NCBI GenBank assembly: GCA_016649785.1
Contig: JAENXB010000008.1
Location: 1 to 25,045 of the forward strand
Direction of reading: 5' to 3'
Source of the DNA: Flavobacteriaceae bacterium
GTDB taxonomy: Bacteria; Bacteroidota; Bacteroidia; Flavobacteriales; Flavobacteriaceae
Length of the DNA: 25,045 nucleotides
Made by a program: the position numbers and the translations under genes. Under the pieces are notes generated by a model. The model was not told the DNA's origin. It was given only the letters and a program-made list of their open reading frames with translations, and did not search any database. Of this stretch, positions 8,422 through 17,450 are shown piece after piece (the first letter of the stretch is position 1; every line of letters starts with the position of its first letter).

Positions 8422-8440
8422 CTTAAGATTCGCTTAAAAA
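8422..8440 (-). promoter_or_regulatory. Direct-repeat operator upstream of the response regulator
   Basis: The plus strand has CTTAAGAT (8422-8429) and, 11 bp on, CTTAAAAA (8433-8440), the same architecture as the site upstream of the pump. It lies 45 bp upstream of the regulator ATG, which suggests autoregulation. Confidence 0.55.
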
Positions 8441-8451
8441 AAAATTATTAG

Positions 8452-8604
8452 CAACTGAGATTTCATTTTTCGTTTGTTCAACCTATTTTAGAAAAACTGA
8501 ATTTGTGGTTTTCGGAATATGTCAAAGCTCAAATTCTTCCGGATGGACGGTTTAGGAAATTGGAAATGGAAGCCATAAGCCTTGATAAAAAAAGCGTATT
8601 TTAG
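8452..8604 (+). pseudogene. Unrecognised coding-like remnant without start codon
   Basis: Between two in-frame TAG stops (8449-8451 and 8602-8604) lies a 50-codon open frame. Its composition looks protein-like (VQPILEKLNLWFSEYVKAQ, then LPDGRFRKLEMEAISLD). There is no start codon near its beginning; the first ATG is at about 8566. It may be the tail of a gene lost by deletion, just upstream of the 88-bp repeat array. I do not recognise the family, and chance cannot be excluded. Confidence 0.25.
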
Positions 8605-8693
8605 TACTTTATTTGCCACTTGAAGAAAACAAAATGAAACTGGTGTGAAATTAAAATTTCTCCCTCAGGAAAACAATTATATGGATGTTACAT

Positions 8694-8905
8694 ATGACCA
8701 CTAAAAAACAATAAACTATACAGATGAAATGGGCATAATGGAAACCCGATGCAAACACCGATAAAGATATGCGAATTACAGATGACCATTAAAAAACAAT
8801 AAACTATACAGATGAAATGAGCATAACGGAAACCCGATGCAAACACCGATGAAGCTATGCGAATTACAGATGACCACTAAAAAACAATAAACTATACAGA
8901 TGAAA
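8694..8905 (+). repeat. 88-bp tandem repeat, 2.4 copies, running into a start codon
   Basis: Two full 88-bp units (8694-8781 and 8782-8869) differ at about five positions. A partial third unit (8870-8905) ends at the ATGAAA that starts the DUF3124 lipoprotein gene at 8900. Every unit carries the same leader (AAACTATACAGATGAAA). Upstream copies therefore have decoy starts at 8724 and 8812 that stop after four and two codons. The array appears to be a duplication of the gene's own 5' region. No -7 box is evident within the unit. Confidence 0.85.
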
Positions 8906-9409
8906 CAATTCTTGTACATTTTCATTGCCACCTTTGCAATTATCGCTTGCGAAAACCCGAAAGAAATAAGTTCTTTTGATCCTGTGAAATGGGAAAAAAG
9001 AACGATAGATATAAGCCAAAAAGATTCCCTTGAAGTTGGGAAAACCTACTTGTCGATCTATTCTCAAATTTACAGTGTGTCAGAACATAAAACCCATAAT
9101 CTTACAGCTATGGTCAGTTTGAGAAATACAAGCCCCTCTGACACTATATATCTGCTTAAAGCTGATTATCACGATACTAAAGGGCATTTGATAAGAACTT
9201 ATTTTGACAAGACTATTTACCTTTCCCCTCTAGAAACCATTGAGATTGTTATAGAAGAGGTCGATGTTGAAGGCGGTACCGGTTCAAACTTTATTTTTGA
9301 CTGGAAAATACCTAAATCGGCCTCTGAACCTCTTTTTGAAGGAATAATGAATTCCACTACCGGGCAGCAAGGGATATCTTTTGTGACAGACGGGATAAGG
9401 ATAGAGTAA
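8900..9409 (+). CDS. DUF3124-family lipoprotein
   Basis: The 169-residue product starts with a lipoprotein signal (MKQFLYIFIATFAIIAC, lipobox IIAC, Cys17), so it is membrane-anchored outside the cytoplasm. The mature part matches my memory of DUF3124: GKTYLSIYSQIY, then TAMVSLRNTSPSDTIYLLKADYHDTKGHL, PLETIEIVIEEVDVEGGTGSNFIFDW and a final GISFVTDG. This is a small beta-sheet domain of unknown function. Length is complete for the family. The gene stands alone between the minus-strand regulator and the convergent peptidase gene. Its leader and start codon lie in the last copy of the 88-bp tandem repeat. Confidence 0.75.
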   Translation: MKQFLYIFIATFAIIACENPKEISSFDPVKWEKRTIDISQKDSLEVGKTYLSIYSQIYSVSEHKTHNLTAMVSLRNTSPSDTIYLLKADYHDTKGHLIRTYFDKTIYLSPLETIEIVIEEVDVEGGTGSNFIFDWKIPKSASEPLFEGIMNSTTGQQGISFVTDGIRIE

Positions 9410-9523
9410 AGTATTCAACTATTTCCGATTGAATTCATTCAGGGAGGATCCTTTTGTACGATGAGGGTCTTTAATATTGCTTGACAGAATAGATTTGAAT
9501 CGGACATTAAAACCATTTCTAAA

Positions 9524-9564
9524 ATTAAAGCCCTGTTCAACTATTAATTGAACAGGGCTTTAAT
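9524..9564. terminator. Strong bidirectional terminator hairpin
   Basis: A perfect 17-bp inverted repeat (ATTAAAGCCCTGTTCAA at 9524-9540 and its complement at 9548-9564) encloses a 7-nt loop. The GCCCTGTTC core is GC-richer than its surroundings, with A/T tails on both sides. It lies between two convergent genes (DUF3124 lipoprotein and dcp) and can serve both. Confidence 0.85.
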
Positions 9565-9594
9565 AATAAAAATAGCTTCTGAAGTCTACCTAGT

Positions 9595-11796
9595 TTATTG
9601 TTTTAATTCCTTTTCCGGAACTGGAAATCCGCGATCGCGCATTAATGCATCAATGGTGGCATCCCTTCCTCTGAATTTTCTGTAAGCTTCAGCTGGATCC
9701 ATTGAATTTCTAGGAGCAAACAGGTATTTAACCAGTCTTGCAGCAACTTCCTTATCGTAGAATCCGCCCGGAGCTTCGGCGAATGCTTCCGCGGCATCGG
9801 CTGTTAATACATCGGCCCATAAATAACCGTAATAACCGGTGGCATAACCTTCACCTGAAAATACATGTCCAAAATGTGGGGAGCGGTGACGCATCACAAT
9901 TTCCTCCGGCATATTCAATTCTTTCAGACTTTCTTTTTCAAAGGTCCTGGGATTGATGTTTTCGGGATCGGTGGTATGGTATTTCATATCCATCAGCGCA
10001 GAGGCTAAAAATTCCGTAGTCTCAAATCCCTGGTTAAATGTGGAAGCGTTTTTGATCTTCGTTACCAGCTCTGCAGGAATTGGTTTTCCGGTTTCATGGT
10101 GCAATAAAAACTGATTGATCACTTTATCTGTAGATAACCAACGTTCCAGCAGTTGCGATTGAAATTCTGTATAATCCCGAACTCCGCTGTTTAAGGTTGG
10201 ATATTTCACATTTGCAGAGAAGAAGTGCAAAGCGTGCCCAAATTCGTGGAAAAACGTGTTAGCATCATCCCATGAGATCAAAGCAGATTCTCCCGGTGCA
10301 GGTTTAACGAAATTTGAATTGTTGGAAGCAAGCACGGTTTCTTTTCCATCAAATGTGGAGAAACTCCTGTACATTGTTGCCCAGGCACCGGAGCGTTTGC
10401 CTTTTCTTGCAAAGGGATCCAAATACCATAGCCCAACGTGTTCTCCGGATGTTTTATCGGTAACTTCCCACACTTTCACATCTTCATGAAAAACAGGAAC
10501 AGAACCCTTGGCTACCGGTGTGAAATTGTAATTGAACAATTCCCCCGCAGTAAAAAATAAGGCCTGGGTCAGGTTTTTCAATTGGAGGTATTGTTTTACT
10601 TCATCAGAATCCAGATCGTATTTTTGTTTTCTTACTTTTTCCGCATAATACCTGTAATCCCAAGGTTTGATAGTGATCTTTGTTTCCCCAACATCAGCTA
10701 AGGCTTGCATGTCTTTCACTTCCTGTTCAACTCTTGCAAGAGCTGCCGGCCAAACTGCATTCATTAAGTCCATTGCATTTTCAGGGGTTTTTGCCATCCT
10801 GTTTTGAAGGCGCCATTCGGCAAAGTTGTCATATCCCATCAATTCAACACGCTCATCACGAAGTTTTAGAATATCGGCAATGATTTGATTATTGTCAAAT
10901 TCATCATTATTGTCACCGCGTGAATAATAATTGGTCCAAACTTTCTTCCTCAATTCCCGTTCATCAGAATAAGTTAAAAATGGATCCATGGAAGAGCGGG
11001 TATTGATAATTGCATATTTTCCTTCCTGCCCTCGGTCTGTAGCTGCTTTAGCTGAAGCTTTCGCGAAAGAATCCGGTAAACCGCTTAACTGGTCTTTTTC
11101 AAGAAAAACGACATATTTCTCTTCATCGGCCAAAATGTTATTTGAAAATGAAGTGTAAAGCTTTGAAAGTTCCATGTTAATATCAGCAGTACGTTTTTTA
11201 GCCTGCTCATCAAGATTTGCACCTTCAAGGGCGAATTCTTCGTATATAAGCTGAACAACTCTTTGCTGATCTGCCTCTAATGGTTTTACCAGGGATTGCT
11301 CATAAACGGCTTTAATACGCTCAAATAATTTTGTGTTTTGTGAAATTTTGGAAGAATATTCTGAAATTTTTGGCGCCAATACTTCCTGAATTTCCCTGAA
11401 TTCCGGAGAAGATTGGTTGCTGCTCCAAATGCCATAATATTTAAATGCCCGGTCAAGAGGTTTCCCTGCCCTTTCCATGGCCGCGATGGTATTTTCAAAG
11501 CTTGCTGCCTCGGGATTATTTGCAATTTTTTCAATTTCATCCAAATGCAAGGCCATCCCTTTTTCAGCGGCGGGTTGCAGCAGGGCCAAATTCATTTTGT
11601 CAAATGCAGGAACCCCGCCATAAGGCCCTTCCCATTTTTCCAATAAGAGATTGTCTAAATTTTTTGTTTGTTCCATTTCTGTTTTAGGTTGAGGTATTTC
11701 CTGTGCCCGAAGTTGATAAGAAGTGGTGCTTCCCAAAACCAGGAGCACTAAAAGTCCGAGAGATTTCTTTTTGTAATTTATTGATTTTCGGTTCAT
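9595..11796 (-). CDS. dcp: M3-family peptidyl-dipeptidase Dcp, secreted
   Basis: This 733-residue zinc metallopeptidase removes C-terminal dipeptides from short peptides. It starts with a signal peptide (hydrophobic stretch near 13-25, likely cut after LRAQ), so it probably acts in the periplasm. The thermolysin-like zinc motif HEFGH is at 517-521 with catalytic Glu518. The third ligand is Glu544 in DYTEFQSQLLE. The conserved substrate-side block RHRSPHFGHVFSGEGYATGYYGYLW is present near the C-terminus, and the end GRDATIDALMRDRGF is typical. Length and domain order are normal. It is transcribed alone and ends 31 bp from the shared terminator hairpin. Confidence 0.95.
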   Translation of the reverse strand: MNRKSINYKKKSLGLLVLLVLGSTTSYQLRAQEIPQPKTEMEQTKNLDNLLLEKWEGPYGGVPAFDKMNLALLQPAAEKGMALHLDEIEKIANNPEAASFENTIAAMERAGKPLDRAFKYYGIWSSNQSSPEFREIQEVLAPKISEYSSKISQNTKLFERIKAVYEQSLVKPLEADQQRVVQLIYEEFALEGANLDEQAKKRTADINMELSKLYTSFSNNILADEEKYVVFLEKDQLSGLPDSFAKASAKAATDRGQEGKYAIINTRSSMDPFLTYSDERELRKKVWTNYYSRGDNNDEFDNNQIIADILKLRDERVELMGYDNFAEWRLQNRMAKTPENAMDLMNAVWPAALARVEQEVKDMQALADVGETKITIKPWDYRYYAEKVRKQKYDLDSDEVKQYLQLKNLTQALFFTAGELFNYNFTPVAKGSVPVFHEDVKVWEVTDKTSGEHVGLWYLDPFARKGKRSGAWATMYRSFSTFDGKETVLASNNSNFVKPAPGESALISWDDANTFFHEFGHALHFFSANVKYPTLNSGVRDYTEFQSQLLERWLSTDKVINQFLLHHETGKPIPAELVTKIKNASTFNQGFETTEFLASALMDMKYHTTDPENINPRTFEKESLKELNMPEEIVMRHRSPHFGHVFSGEGYATGYYGYLWADVLTADAAEAFAEAPGGFYDKEVAARLVKYLFAPRNSMDPAEAYRKFRGRDATIDALMRDRGFPVPEKELKQ

Positions 11797-11995
11797 AATA
11801 ATTATTGAATTTTAGTGTAAAATTTTAATTAAAAACGGAATTTTAAAGGTACGTAATAAAGAAGATAGAATTTTTTGAAATAAGTGAAGAGTGAAAAGTG
11901 GAAAGTGAAGAGTGGAAAGTTTGAAAGTTGAGAGTGATAAGTTCAGGATTAACCTGATTATTCTCTGCGCAAATCTGCAAAAGGTAACATTAAAA
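11797..11995. repeat. Intergenic low-complexity purine repeats
   Basis: Positions 11883-11937 consist of imperfect repeats of GTGAAGAGTG and GTGGAAAGT (for example GTGAAGAGTG at 11884 and again at 11905). A 64-codon minus-strand frame crosses this stretch but is a by-product of the purine bias and has no recognisable protein features. A short relative (AGTGGAAAGTGG) occurs near 23215. Confidence 0.6.
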
Positions 11996-12574
11996 TCACA
12001 GTTCAAATTGCTTTATTTCAATTACTTCCCCAACTTTTAAATCTCCTATAGTTTCTTTCCCAATTCTCACTCTCACCAATCTGAGAGTTGGAAAACCAAC
12101 CGCAGCGGTCATTTTTTTTACCTGGCGGAATTTTCCTTCGGTTAAAGTAACAGAGGCCCAACTTGTTGGCCCGTGACGTTCATCACGTATCCTTTTTCCC
12201 CGTTCCGGAAAATCGGGAGGAGTTTCAAGCCTAAAAGCATTGCAGGGTTTTGTGATATATTTTTCGGCATTTACGCCAATTTCAACCCCGGTTTTCAGTT
12301 TTTCAATGGCTTCATCATCAATTATTCCATCCACCTGTACATAATATTCCTTTTCCACTTTTTTGCTGCGAACGATCTCGCTCATTTCACCGCTGGTTGT
12401 GAGAAATAACAAGCCTTCTGAATCCTCATCCAGCCGTCCTATAGCCATCGTTTCTAAAGGAAAATCATATAACTCCCCCAACATTTTTTTGTTCTTCCTG
12501 GTAGTTTGATTGTTTACAAACTGACTGAGGTAACCGTAGGGTTTGTATATTTTGAAATGTTTATGGGAGGGCAT
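11996..12574 (-). CDS. rluE: rRNA pseudouridine synthase, RluE-like
   Basis: This 192-residue enzyme belongs to the RsuA/RluB/E/F family, which isomerises uridine to pseudouridine in rRNA. The catalytic motif is GRLDEDSEGLLFLT with Asp49, followed by the family pattern KEYYVQVDG and, near the end, LTEGKFRQVKKMTAAVGFPTLRLVRVRIG. It starts directly with the catalytic domain (HFKIYKPYGYLSQF) and has no S4 RNA-binding domain, as in RluE, which modifies U2457 of 23S rRNA in E. coli. The specific position in this organism is inferred. It appears monocistronic, in the same direction as dcp. Nothing in its sequence looks abnormal. Confidence 0.85.
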   Translation of the reverse strand: MPSHKHFKIYKPYGYLSQFVNNQTTRKNKKMLGELYDFPLETMAIGRLDEDSEGLLFLTTSGEMSEIVRSKKVEKEYYVQVDGIIDDEAIEKLKTGVEIGVNAEKYITKPCNAFRLETPPDFPERGKRIRDERHGPTSWASVTLTEGKFRQVKKMTAAVGFPTLRLVRVRIGKETIGDLKVGEVIEIKQFEL

Positions 12575-13118
12575 GTTGTGAAAATTTATTTGCGAAATTA
12601 AAGAATTATAGCCAAAATGGAGATTTAAGGCTTCTATATTTTACGGTGTATTTTTGATTTGAAAGAGTTGGCCTTTTAAAATAACATGGATATCTTCAGT
12701 GCGATTTCCAATGCAAAAATATTCCCGTAAAGGCCATTTTAGCATCATAAAAACTAAAAAAGGTTAAAAAAGGGCGTTCAAAAGAATGTTTTGTGATCGA
12801 GTCGGATAGTTGCGATATATCAAATTTCAGTAAAAGATTTCATGTTCTGCGAAGAAGTTGTAATTTTCACCCGTCAGGATGTTTTTACCTGAATTAATAA
12901 AAAGAATAAAAGCCTTTTTAACCCTTCATTTAACTGGTTTTTTTATTTGGAACAAACGGTTTTGGGGTTATAAAAAACCATCCAAACGTGAAATTTTGTA
13001 AAGTACCTTTTTCATTACGACCAACATCAATTGTATTATAAAATCTATAAAACAATTGAAACCTAAAAAATTAAAAAAATAACCTAATAGAAATGTCTGA
13101 AATAACGCCTTTTAAAAC
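12575..13118. other. Long intergenic region between divergent genes
   Basis: This 544-bp stretch separates rluE from the plus-strand RND operon and must hold both promoters, but I cannot assign a good TAnnTTTG box for the RND operon. Visible structures are weak: TCAGG/CCTGA around 12885 and CAATTG repeats flanking an AT-rich core at about 13029-13059. A short ATG frame at 13093 stops after nine codons. No conserved gene remnant was recognised. Confidence 0.5.
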
Positions 13119-14228
13119 GTGAGAAAAATCATCAATATTGTTATCAGCATAGTTATACTGCTTAGTGCTCTTTTTATAGGTAAGTATATTATTGACAGTC
13201 AAAATAAGATCATTCCTAAATCGTCCCTGATTGTTCAAAAAGTATTTGTGGATACGGTCTTAAACAAGACTTTACCGGTAGTTATTACTGCCAATGGCAA
13301 TCTGGTTGCACTCAAGAAAGTAGAGTTGTATTCCGAAGTTCAGGGCATTTTGCAATCTACGGGGAAACTTTTTAGAGAAGGGCAGCGCTACAATGCCGGA
13401 GAAGCCTTATTGAAATTGGATGCCTCCGAGTTTTATGCTTCCGTGCAGTCTCAAAAAAGTAGTTTTTATAATCTTATTGCTTCTGTGATGCCTGATTTGA
13501 AACTCGATTATCCTCAATTTTTCGATAAATGGCAAGCTTATCTAATTAATTTCGATATTGATAAATCAGTTCCTAAACTACCCGAAATTACCTCAGAACA
13601 AGAACGGTTGTTTCTGGCAGGCAGAAATGTTATTTCCACTTTTTACAATGTCAAAAACCTTGAGGAACGTTTGTCTAAATATATTTTGAGAGCACCGTTT
13701 TCAGGTATTTTGACCGAAACGCTTGTCACCGAAGGAACTTTGGTACGCAGTGGCCAAAAAATGGGGGAATTTATTGATCCGGGTATTTATGAACTTGGGG
13801 TTTCTGTGAACAAATCCTTTGCTGAATTTCTTAAAATAGGTGAGGTTGTCAGGCTTGATAATATCAATAAAACACAGGTTTTTGAAGGAAAGGTGGTGCG
13901 AATTAATCCACGGATAGATTTAAACTCACAAACCATCAAGGTATTTATAAGTGTAGCAGGTGAAAGCCTTAAAGAAGGTCTTTATTTAGAGGCTTCCATC
14001 AAGGGGGAAGATATTGACAATGTGATTGAGGTACCTCGCAGTTTGCTCCGTGATGACAAACAGCTCTTTGTCGTAAGGGATTCTGTTTTGGATTTAATCG
14101 AGGTGAGCCCGGTTTATTTTGGAGATCAGCGGGTAATAATCAAAGGGGTTCCGGATGGGACAAAAATTCTTTCTAAAAGTATTCCCGGTGCTTATGCAGG
14201 CATGCTTGTTCAAATATTAGCAGAATAA
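13119..14228 (+). CDS. Efflux RND periplasmic adaptor (AcrA/HlyD type)
   Basis: This 369-residue protein is the membrane-fusion subunit for the permease encoded 11 bp downstream. It starts at GTG (13119), because an in-frame TAA lies two codons upstream. The start gives an N-terminal membrane anchor (about 4-24) with no lipobox. Lipoyl halves are at about 62-104 (VELYSEVQGILQSTGKLFREGQRY) and 188-220 (YILRAPFSGILTETLVTEGTLV), followed by beta-barrel and membrane-proximal domains. The segment between the lipoyl halves (about 115-185) is rich in aromatics and Pro and does not look like a long coiled-coil hairpin, which is unusual against AcrA. It is the first gene of a three-gene tripartite efflux operon. 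Confidence 0.88.
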   Translation: MRKIINIVISIVILLSALFIGKYIIDSQNKIIPKSSLIVQKVFVDTVLNKTLPVVITANGNLVALKKVELYSEVQGILQSTGKLFREGQRYNAGEALLKLDASEFYASVQSQKSSFYNLIASVMPDLKLDYPQFFDKWQAYLINFDIDKSVPKLPEITSEQERLFLAGRNVISTFYNVKNLEERLSKYILRAPFSGILTETLVTEGTLVRSGQKMGEFIDPGIYELGVSVNKSFAEFLKIGEVVRLDNINKTQVFEGKVVRINPRIDLNSQTIKVFISVAGESLKEGLYLEASIKGEDIDNVIEVPRSLLRDDKQLFVVRDSVLDLIEVSPVYFGDQRVIIKGVPDGTKILSKSIPGAYAGMLVQILAE

Positions 14229-14239
14229 AAGCAAATGCC

Positions 14240-17200
14240 ATGAAAAAAGTCATCGAATATTTTATAAAATATCCCGTTGCTGTACAAGTCTTTATTATTT
14301 TCTTTGTCCTGTTTGGGGTGTTTGGGTTTTTGTCTATGAAATCCTCTTTTTTCCCATTGACAGATTCGGAAATTGTTACCATTACTGCTGCTTATCCCGG
14401 TGCTTCTCCTCAAGAGATTGAAGAAGGTGTGGTTGTGAAAATTGAAGATAATCTAAAAGGCTTGGTAGGAGTTGATCGCGTAACCTCGGTCTCCAGGGAA
14501 AATTCTGCCTCCATAACAGTTGAAGAAAGAAAAAGAAGCCGATATAGATGTAGTGTTGGCCGACGTAAAAAATGCGGTAGATAGAGTTCCTTCTTTTCCA
14601 ACGGGTATGGAACCTTTGGTGGTGGCAAAAGTCGAAAATATTCGCCAGACGATCAGTTTTGCTGTCAGCGGGAACAACATCGGTTTGGCAACTCTCAAGC
14701 AGATTACCCGCGATATTGAGAATGATCTACGCGGGATGGAAGGGATATCACAAATTGAAATTACAGGATATCCGGAGGAAGAAATAGAGATTGCCGTAAG
14801 AGAAACTGATTTGCAGGCCTATGATTTAAGTTTCCAGGAGGTTGCGCAGGCCGTTTCCCGCGAAAATATATTGATTACCGGGGGAAATATCAAAACCGAT
14901 GCAGAAGAATATCTGATCAGGGCCAATAACCGATCTTATTTTGGAGAAAGGTTAAATGATATTGTTGTTCGGGCGGACAATTCCGGACGAGTCATTCGCC
15001 TTAGCGATGTCGCAACTGTAAGAGATCGGTTTGAAGAAACCCCAAATGCCTCTTACTTTAATGGCGATCTTTCGGTTAATGTGAATGTCAGCAATACCAA
15101 TAGCGAGGATTTAATTTCAACAGCGGCTCAGGTAAATAAGTACATAGAAACATACAATCAAACCCACCATAACATTCGGTTGGATGTGGTCAATGACTCT
15201 TCTATCACCCTGAATCAGCGTACAGAACTCTTGTTGGGCAATGGGATGTTTGGTGTTACGCTTGTATTTTTGATTCTCGCCATATTTCTCAATATCCGAA
15301 TGGCTTTCTGGGTGGGTATAGGGATTCCACTTTCATTTCTGGGAATGTTTGTTTTTGCGTCACAATTAGGCATCACCATTAACTTGCTTTCACTGTTCGG
15401 AATGATCGTGGTGGTGGGTATTCTGGTAGATGATGGTATTGTGGTGGCAGAAAATATCTATCAACATTTCGAACGCGGAAAATCACGCGTACGGGCTGCA
15501 ATAGATGGTACCATGGAAGTGATTGCTCCTATTGTATCCTCTATAATTACAACTATTTTAGCCTTTTCTGCCTTCCTGTTTTTGGACAGCCGGATCGGTG
15601 ATTTCTTTGGGGAAGTGTCAAAAATTGTAATGATTACTTTGGCAGTTTCGCTTATTGAAGCTTTACTCATTTTGCCTGCCCATATTGCGCACTCCAAAGC
15701 TTTGGTGCACGAGGGAAATATAGGCCCGGGTATACGCAATAGGATTGACAGGGCTTTTGATAAATTCAAAATAGTAAACCGCTATGGAGACCGTGCCATG
15801 GAATTCCTGCGGGACCGGCTTTACGTTCCTGTGCTGACTGTATTTATGAGGAACAAGTTAATTACCTTTTCATCCTTGTTAGCCATTTTGATCCTTACCA
15901 TTGCTTCTATGTCAAGTGGAATTATAGGAAGATCCCTTTTCCCGAGAGTTGCAAGTGACCGGGTTACTATAAGCCTTGCCATGCCGGAGGGGACAAACGC
16001 AAAAATCACAGATTCCATCATCAGTATGATTGAAGCTAATGCATGGTTGGTCAATGAGGATTTGACCAAAAAACAAACGGGGAACAAACAGGTAGTTGAA
16101 AACATCATCAAGCGACTTGGGCCTGGTTCTTCAAATGCTTCCCTGCAAATCAATTTGTTGCCCGGGGAAGAACGCAATTTAGAATCATTTGTCATTACCA
16201 ATGCCGTTCGGGACAAAGTAGGGCCTGTTTATGGAGTTGAAACCCTTACGTTTGGATTTGGCGGGAACTTTGGAGGGAGTCCGGTTTCGGTTTCTTTATT
16301 GGGCAACAATACTGAACAACTCCGTTTGGCCAAAAATGAACTCAAGAAAAACATGAGAGAAAACCCGTTGCTGAAGGATGTGAATGACAATGATCCGGAG
16401 GGCATCAAGGAAATTCGTGTAAAACTCAAAGAAAATGCCTATCTGGTAGGATTGGACTATCAAACTGTGATGGCACAGGTTCGCAATGGATTTTTTGGTT
16501 TTCAGGCACAGCGCTTCCAAAGGGGCCAGGATAAAATCAAGGTGTGGACAAGATATGAGCGATCCAACAGGTCTTCAATAAATAATTTGGACGATATGCG
16601 TATTATTACTCCTTCCGGGCAGCGTGTACCGTTTTCAGAAATTGCAGAGTACGAAATAGTTCGTGGAGAAGTGGCCATCAATCATCTGGATGGTTTGCGG
16701 GAAATTCAGGTGAATGCCGATTTGGAAAACCCTAACTCCAACTCGGGTGCTATTTTAGACGATATCAAAAATAATGTAGTACCGGCTATTCTCAGTAAAT
16801 TTCCTTCTGTGAAAGTTTCATACGAAGGTCAAAGTCGGGAGGCAGCTAAAATTCAGAATTCGGCTTCTAAAGTATCCCTGGTGATCCTATTTCTGATTTT
16901 TGTGACCATAGCCTTTACGTTCCGGTCTTTAAGTCAGCCTATTATCCTGATGCTCCTCATTCCATTTAGCATCATCGCTGTAGCCTGGGGACATTTGCTT
17001 CACGGTTTCCCGGTCAATATATTGTCCTGGTTAGGAATTATCGCGTTGATTGGCGTGATGGTGAATGATGGTTTGGTACTGATCCATAAATTCAACAGTT
17101 TATTAAGGGAGGATGTCAAATTTGAAGAGGCACTCATCCAGGCCGGGCGCACAAGGTTCAGGGCAATTCTCCTTACTACGGTAACCACTGTGGCAGGAAT

Positions 17201-17450
17201 GGCACCATTGCTTCTTGAGGGAAGTCGTCAGGCTCAGTTTCTCAAACCTATGGCCATCTCAATTTCTTACGGGATCGCTTTTGCATCCCTGTTGACCCTA
17301 TTCATTCTGCCTATATTTCTTTCCTTCAATAATAGTTTGAAAGGACATGTAAAATGGTTGAGAAGCGGGGAAAGGGTGCCTCGGGAAGAATTGGAAAACT
17401 CCATTAAAGAACTTAAAGCAGCACAACAAGAAGATGAAAATATCCAATAA
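14240..17450 (+). pseudogene. RND efflux permease (AcrB-like, HAE type) broken by a single-base frameshift
   Basis: The first 96 codons from ATG 14240 encode TM1 and the start of the porter domain (YPGASPQEIEEGVVVKIEDNL ... SVSRENSASITVEE). The remainder lies in the +1 frame and is open to 17450. The span of 3211 bp equals 1070 codons plus one base. Removing one A from the tract at 14526-14534 restores a normal 1069-residue permease. The restored protein has TM4 motif GILVDDGIVVAEN with Asp397/Asp398, the proton-relay pair of hydrophobe/amphiphile (drug-type) RND pumps, and C-terminal TM helices. Without repair, translation ends at 14584 after 114 residues. The downstream part could be read only from a weak TTG at 14520. 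The rest is undamaged, so the lesion is recent, an error, or decoded by frameshifting. Confidence 0.85.

Noticed and set aside
11041..11075. Possible palindromic-element insertion in dcp (CTTTCGCGAAAG at 11058-11069, encoding SFAKASAKAA)
   Set aside because: The segment has the same length and character as the corresponding helix in other M3 peptidases as I recall them, so it is normal protein sequence. The 12-bp palindrome is probably incidental.
11812..12006. 64-codon minus-strand frame between rluE and dcp
   Set aside because: It runs through low-complexity purine repeats, overlaps the end of rluE and shows no protein-like pattern.
14520..14584. Treating the two permease frames as two separate genes with a TTG start at 14520
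   Set aside because: The second frame begins in mid-domain and continues the porter-domain sequence of the first. The total length is one base over a full permease.
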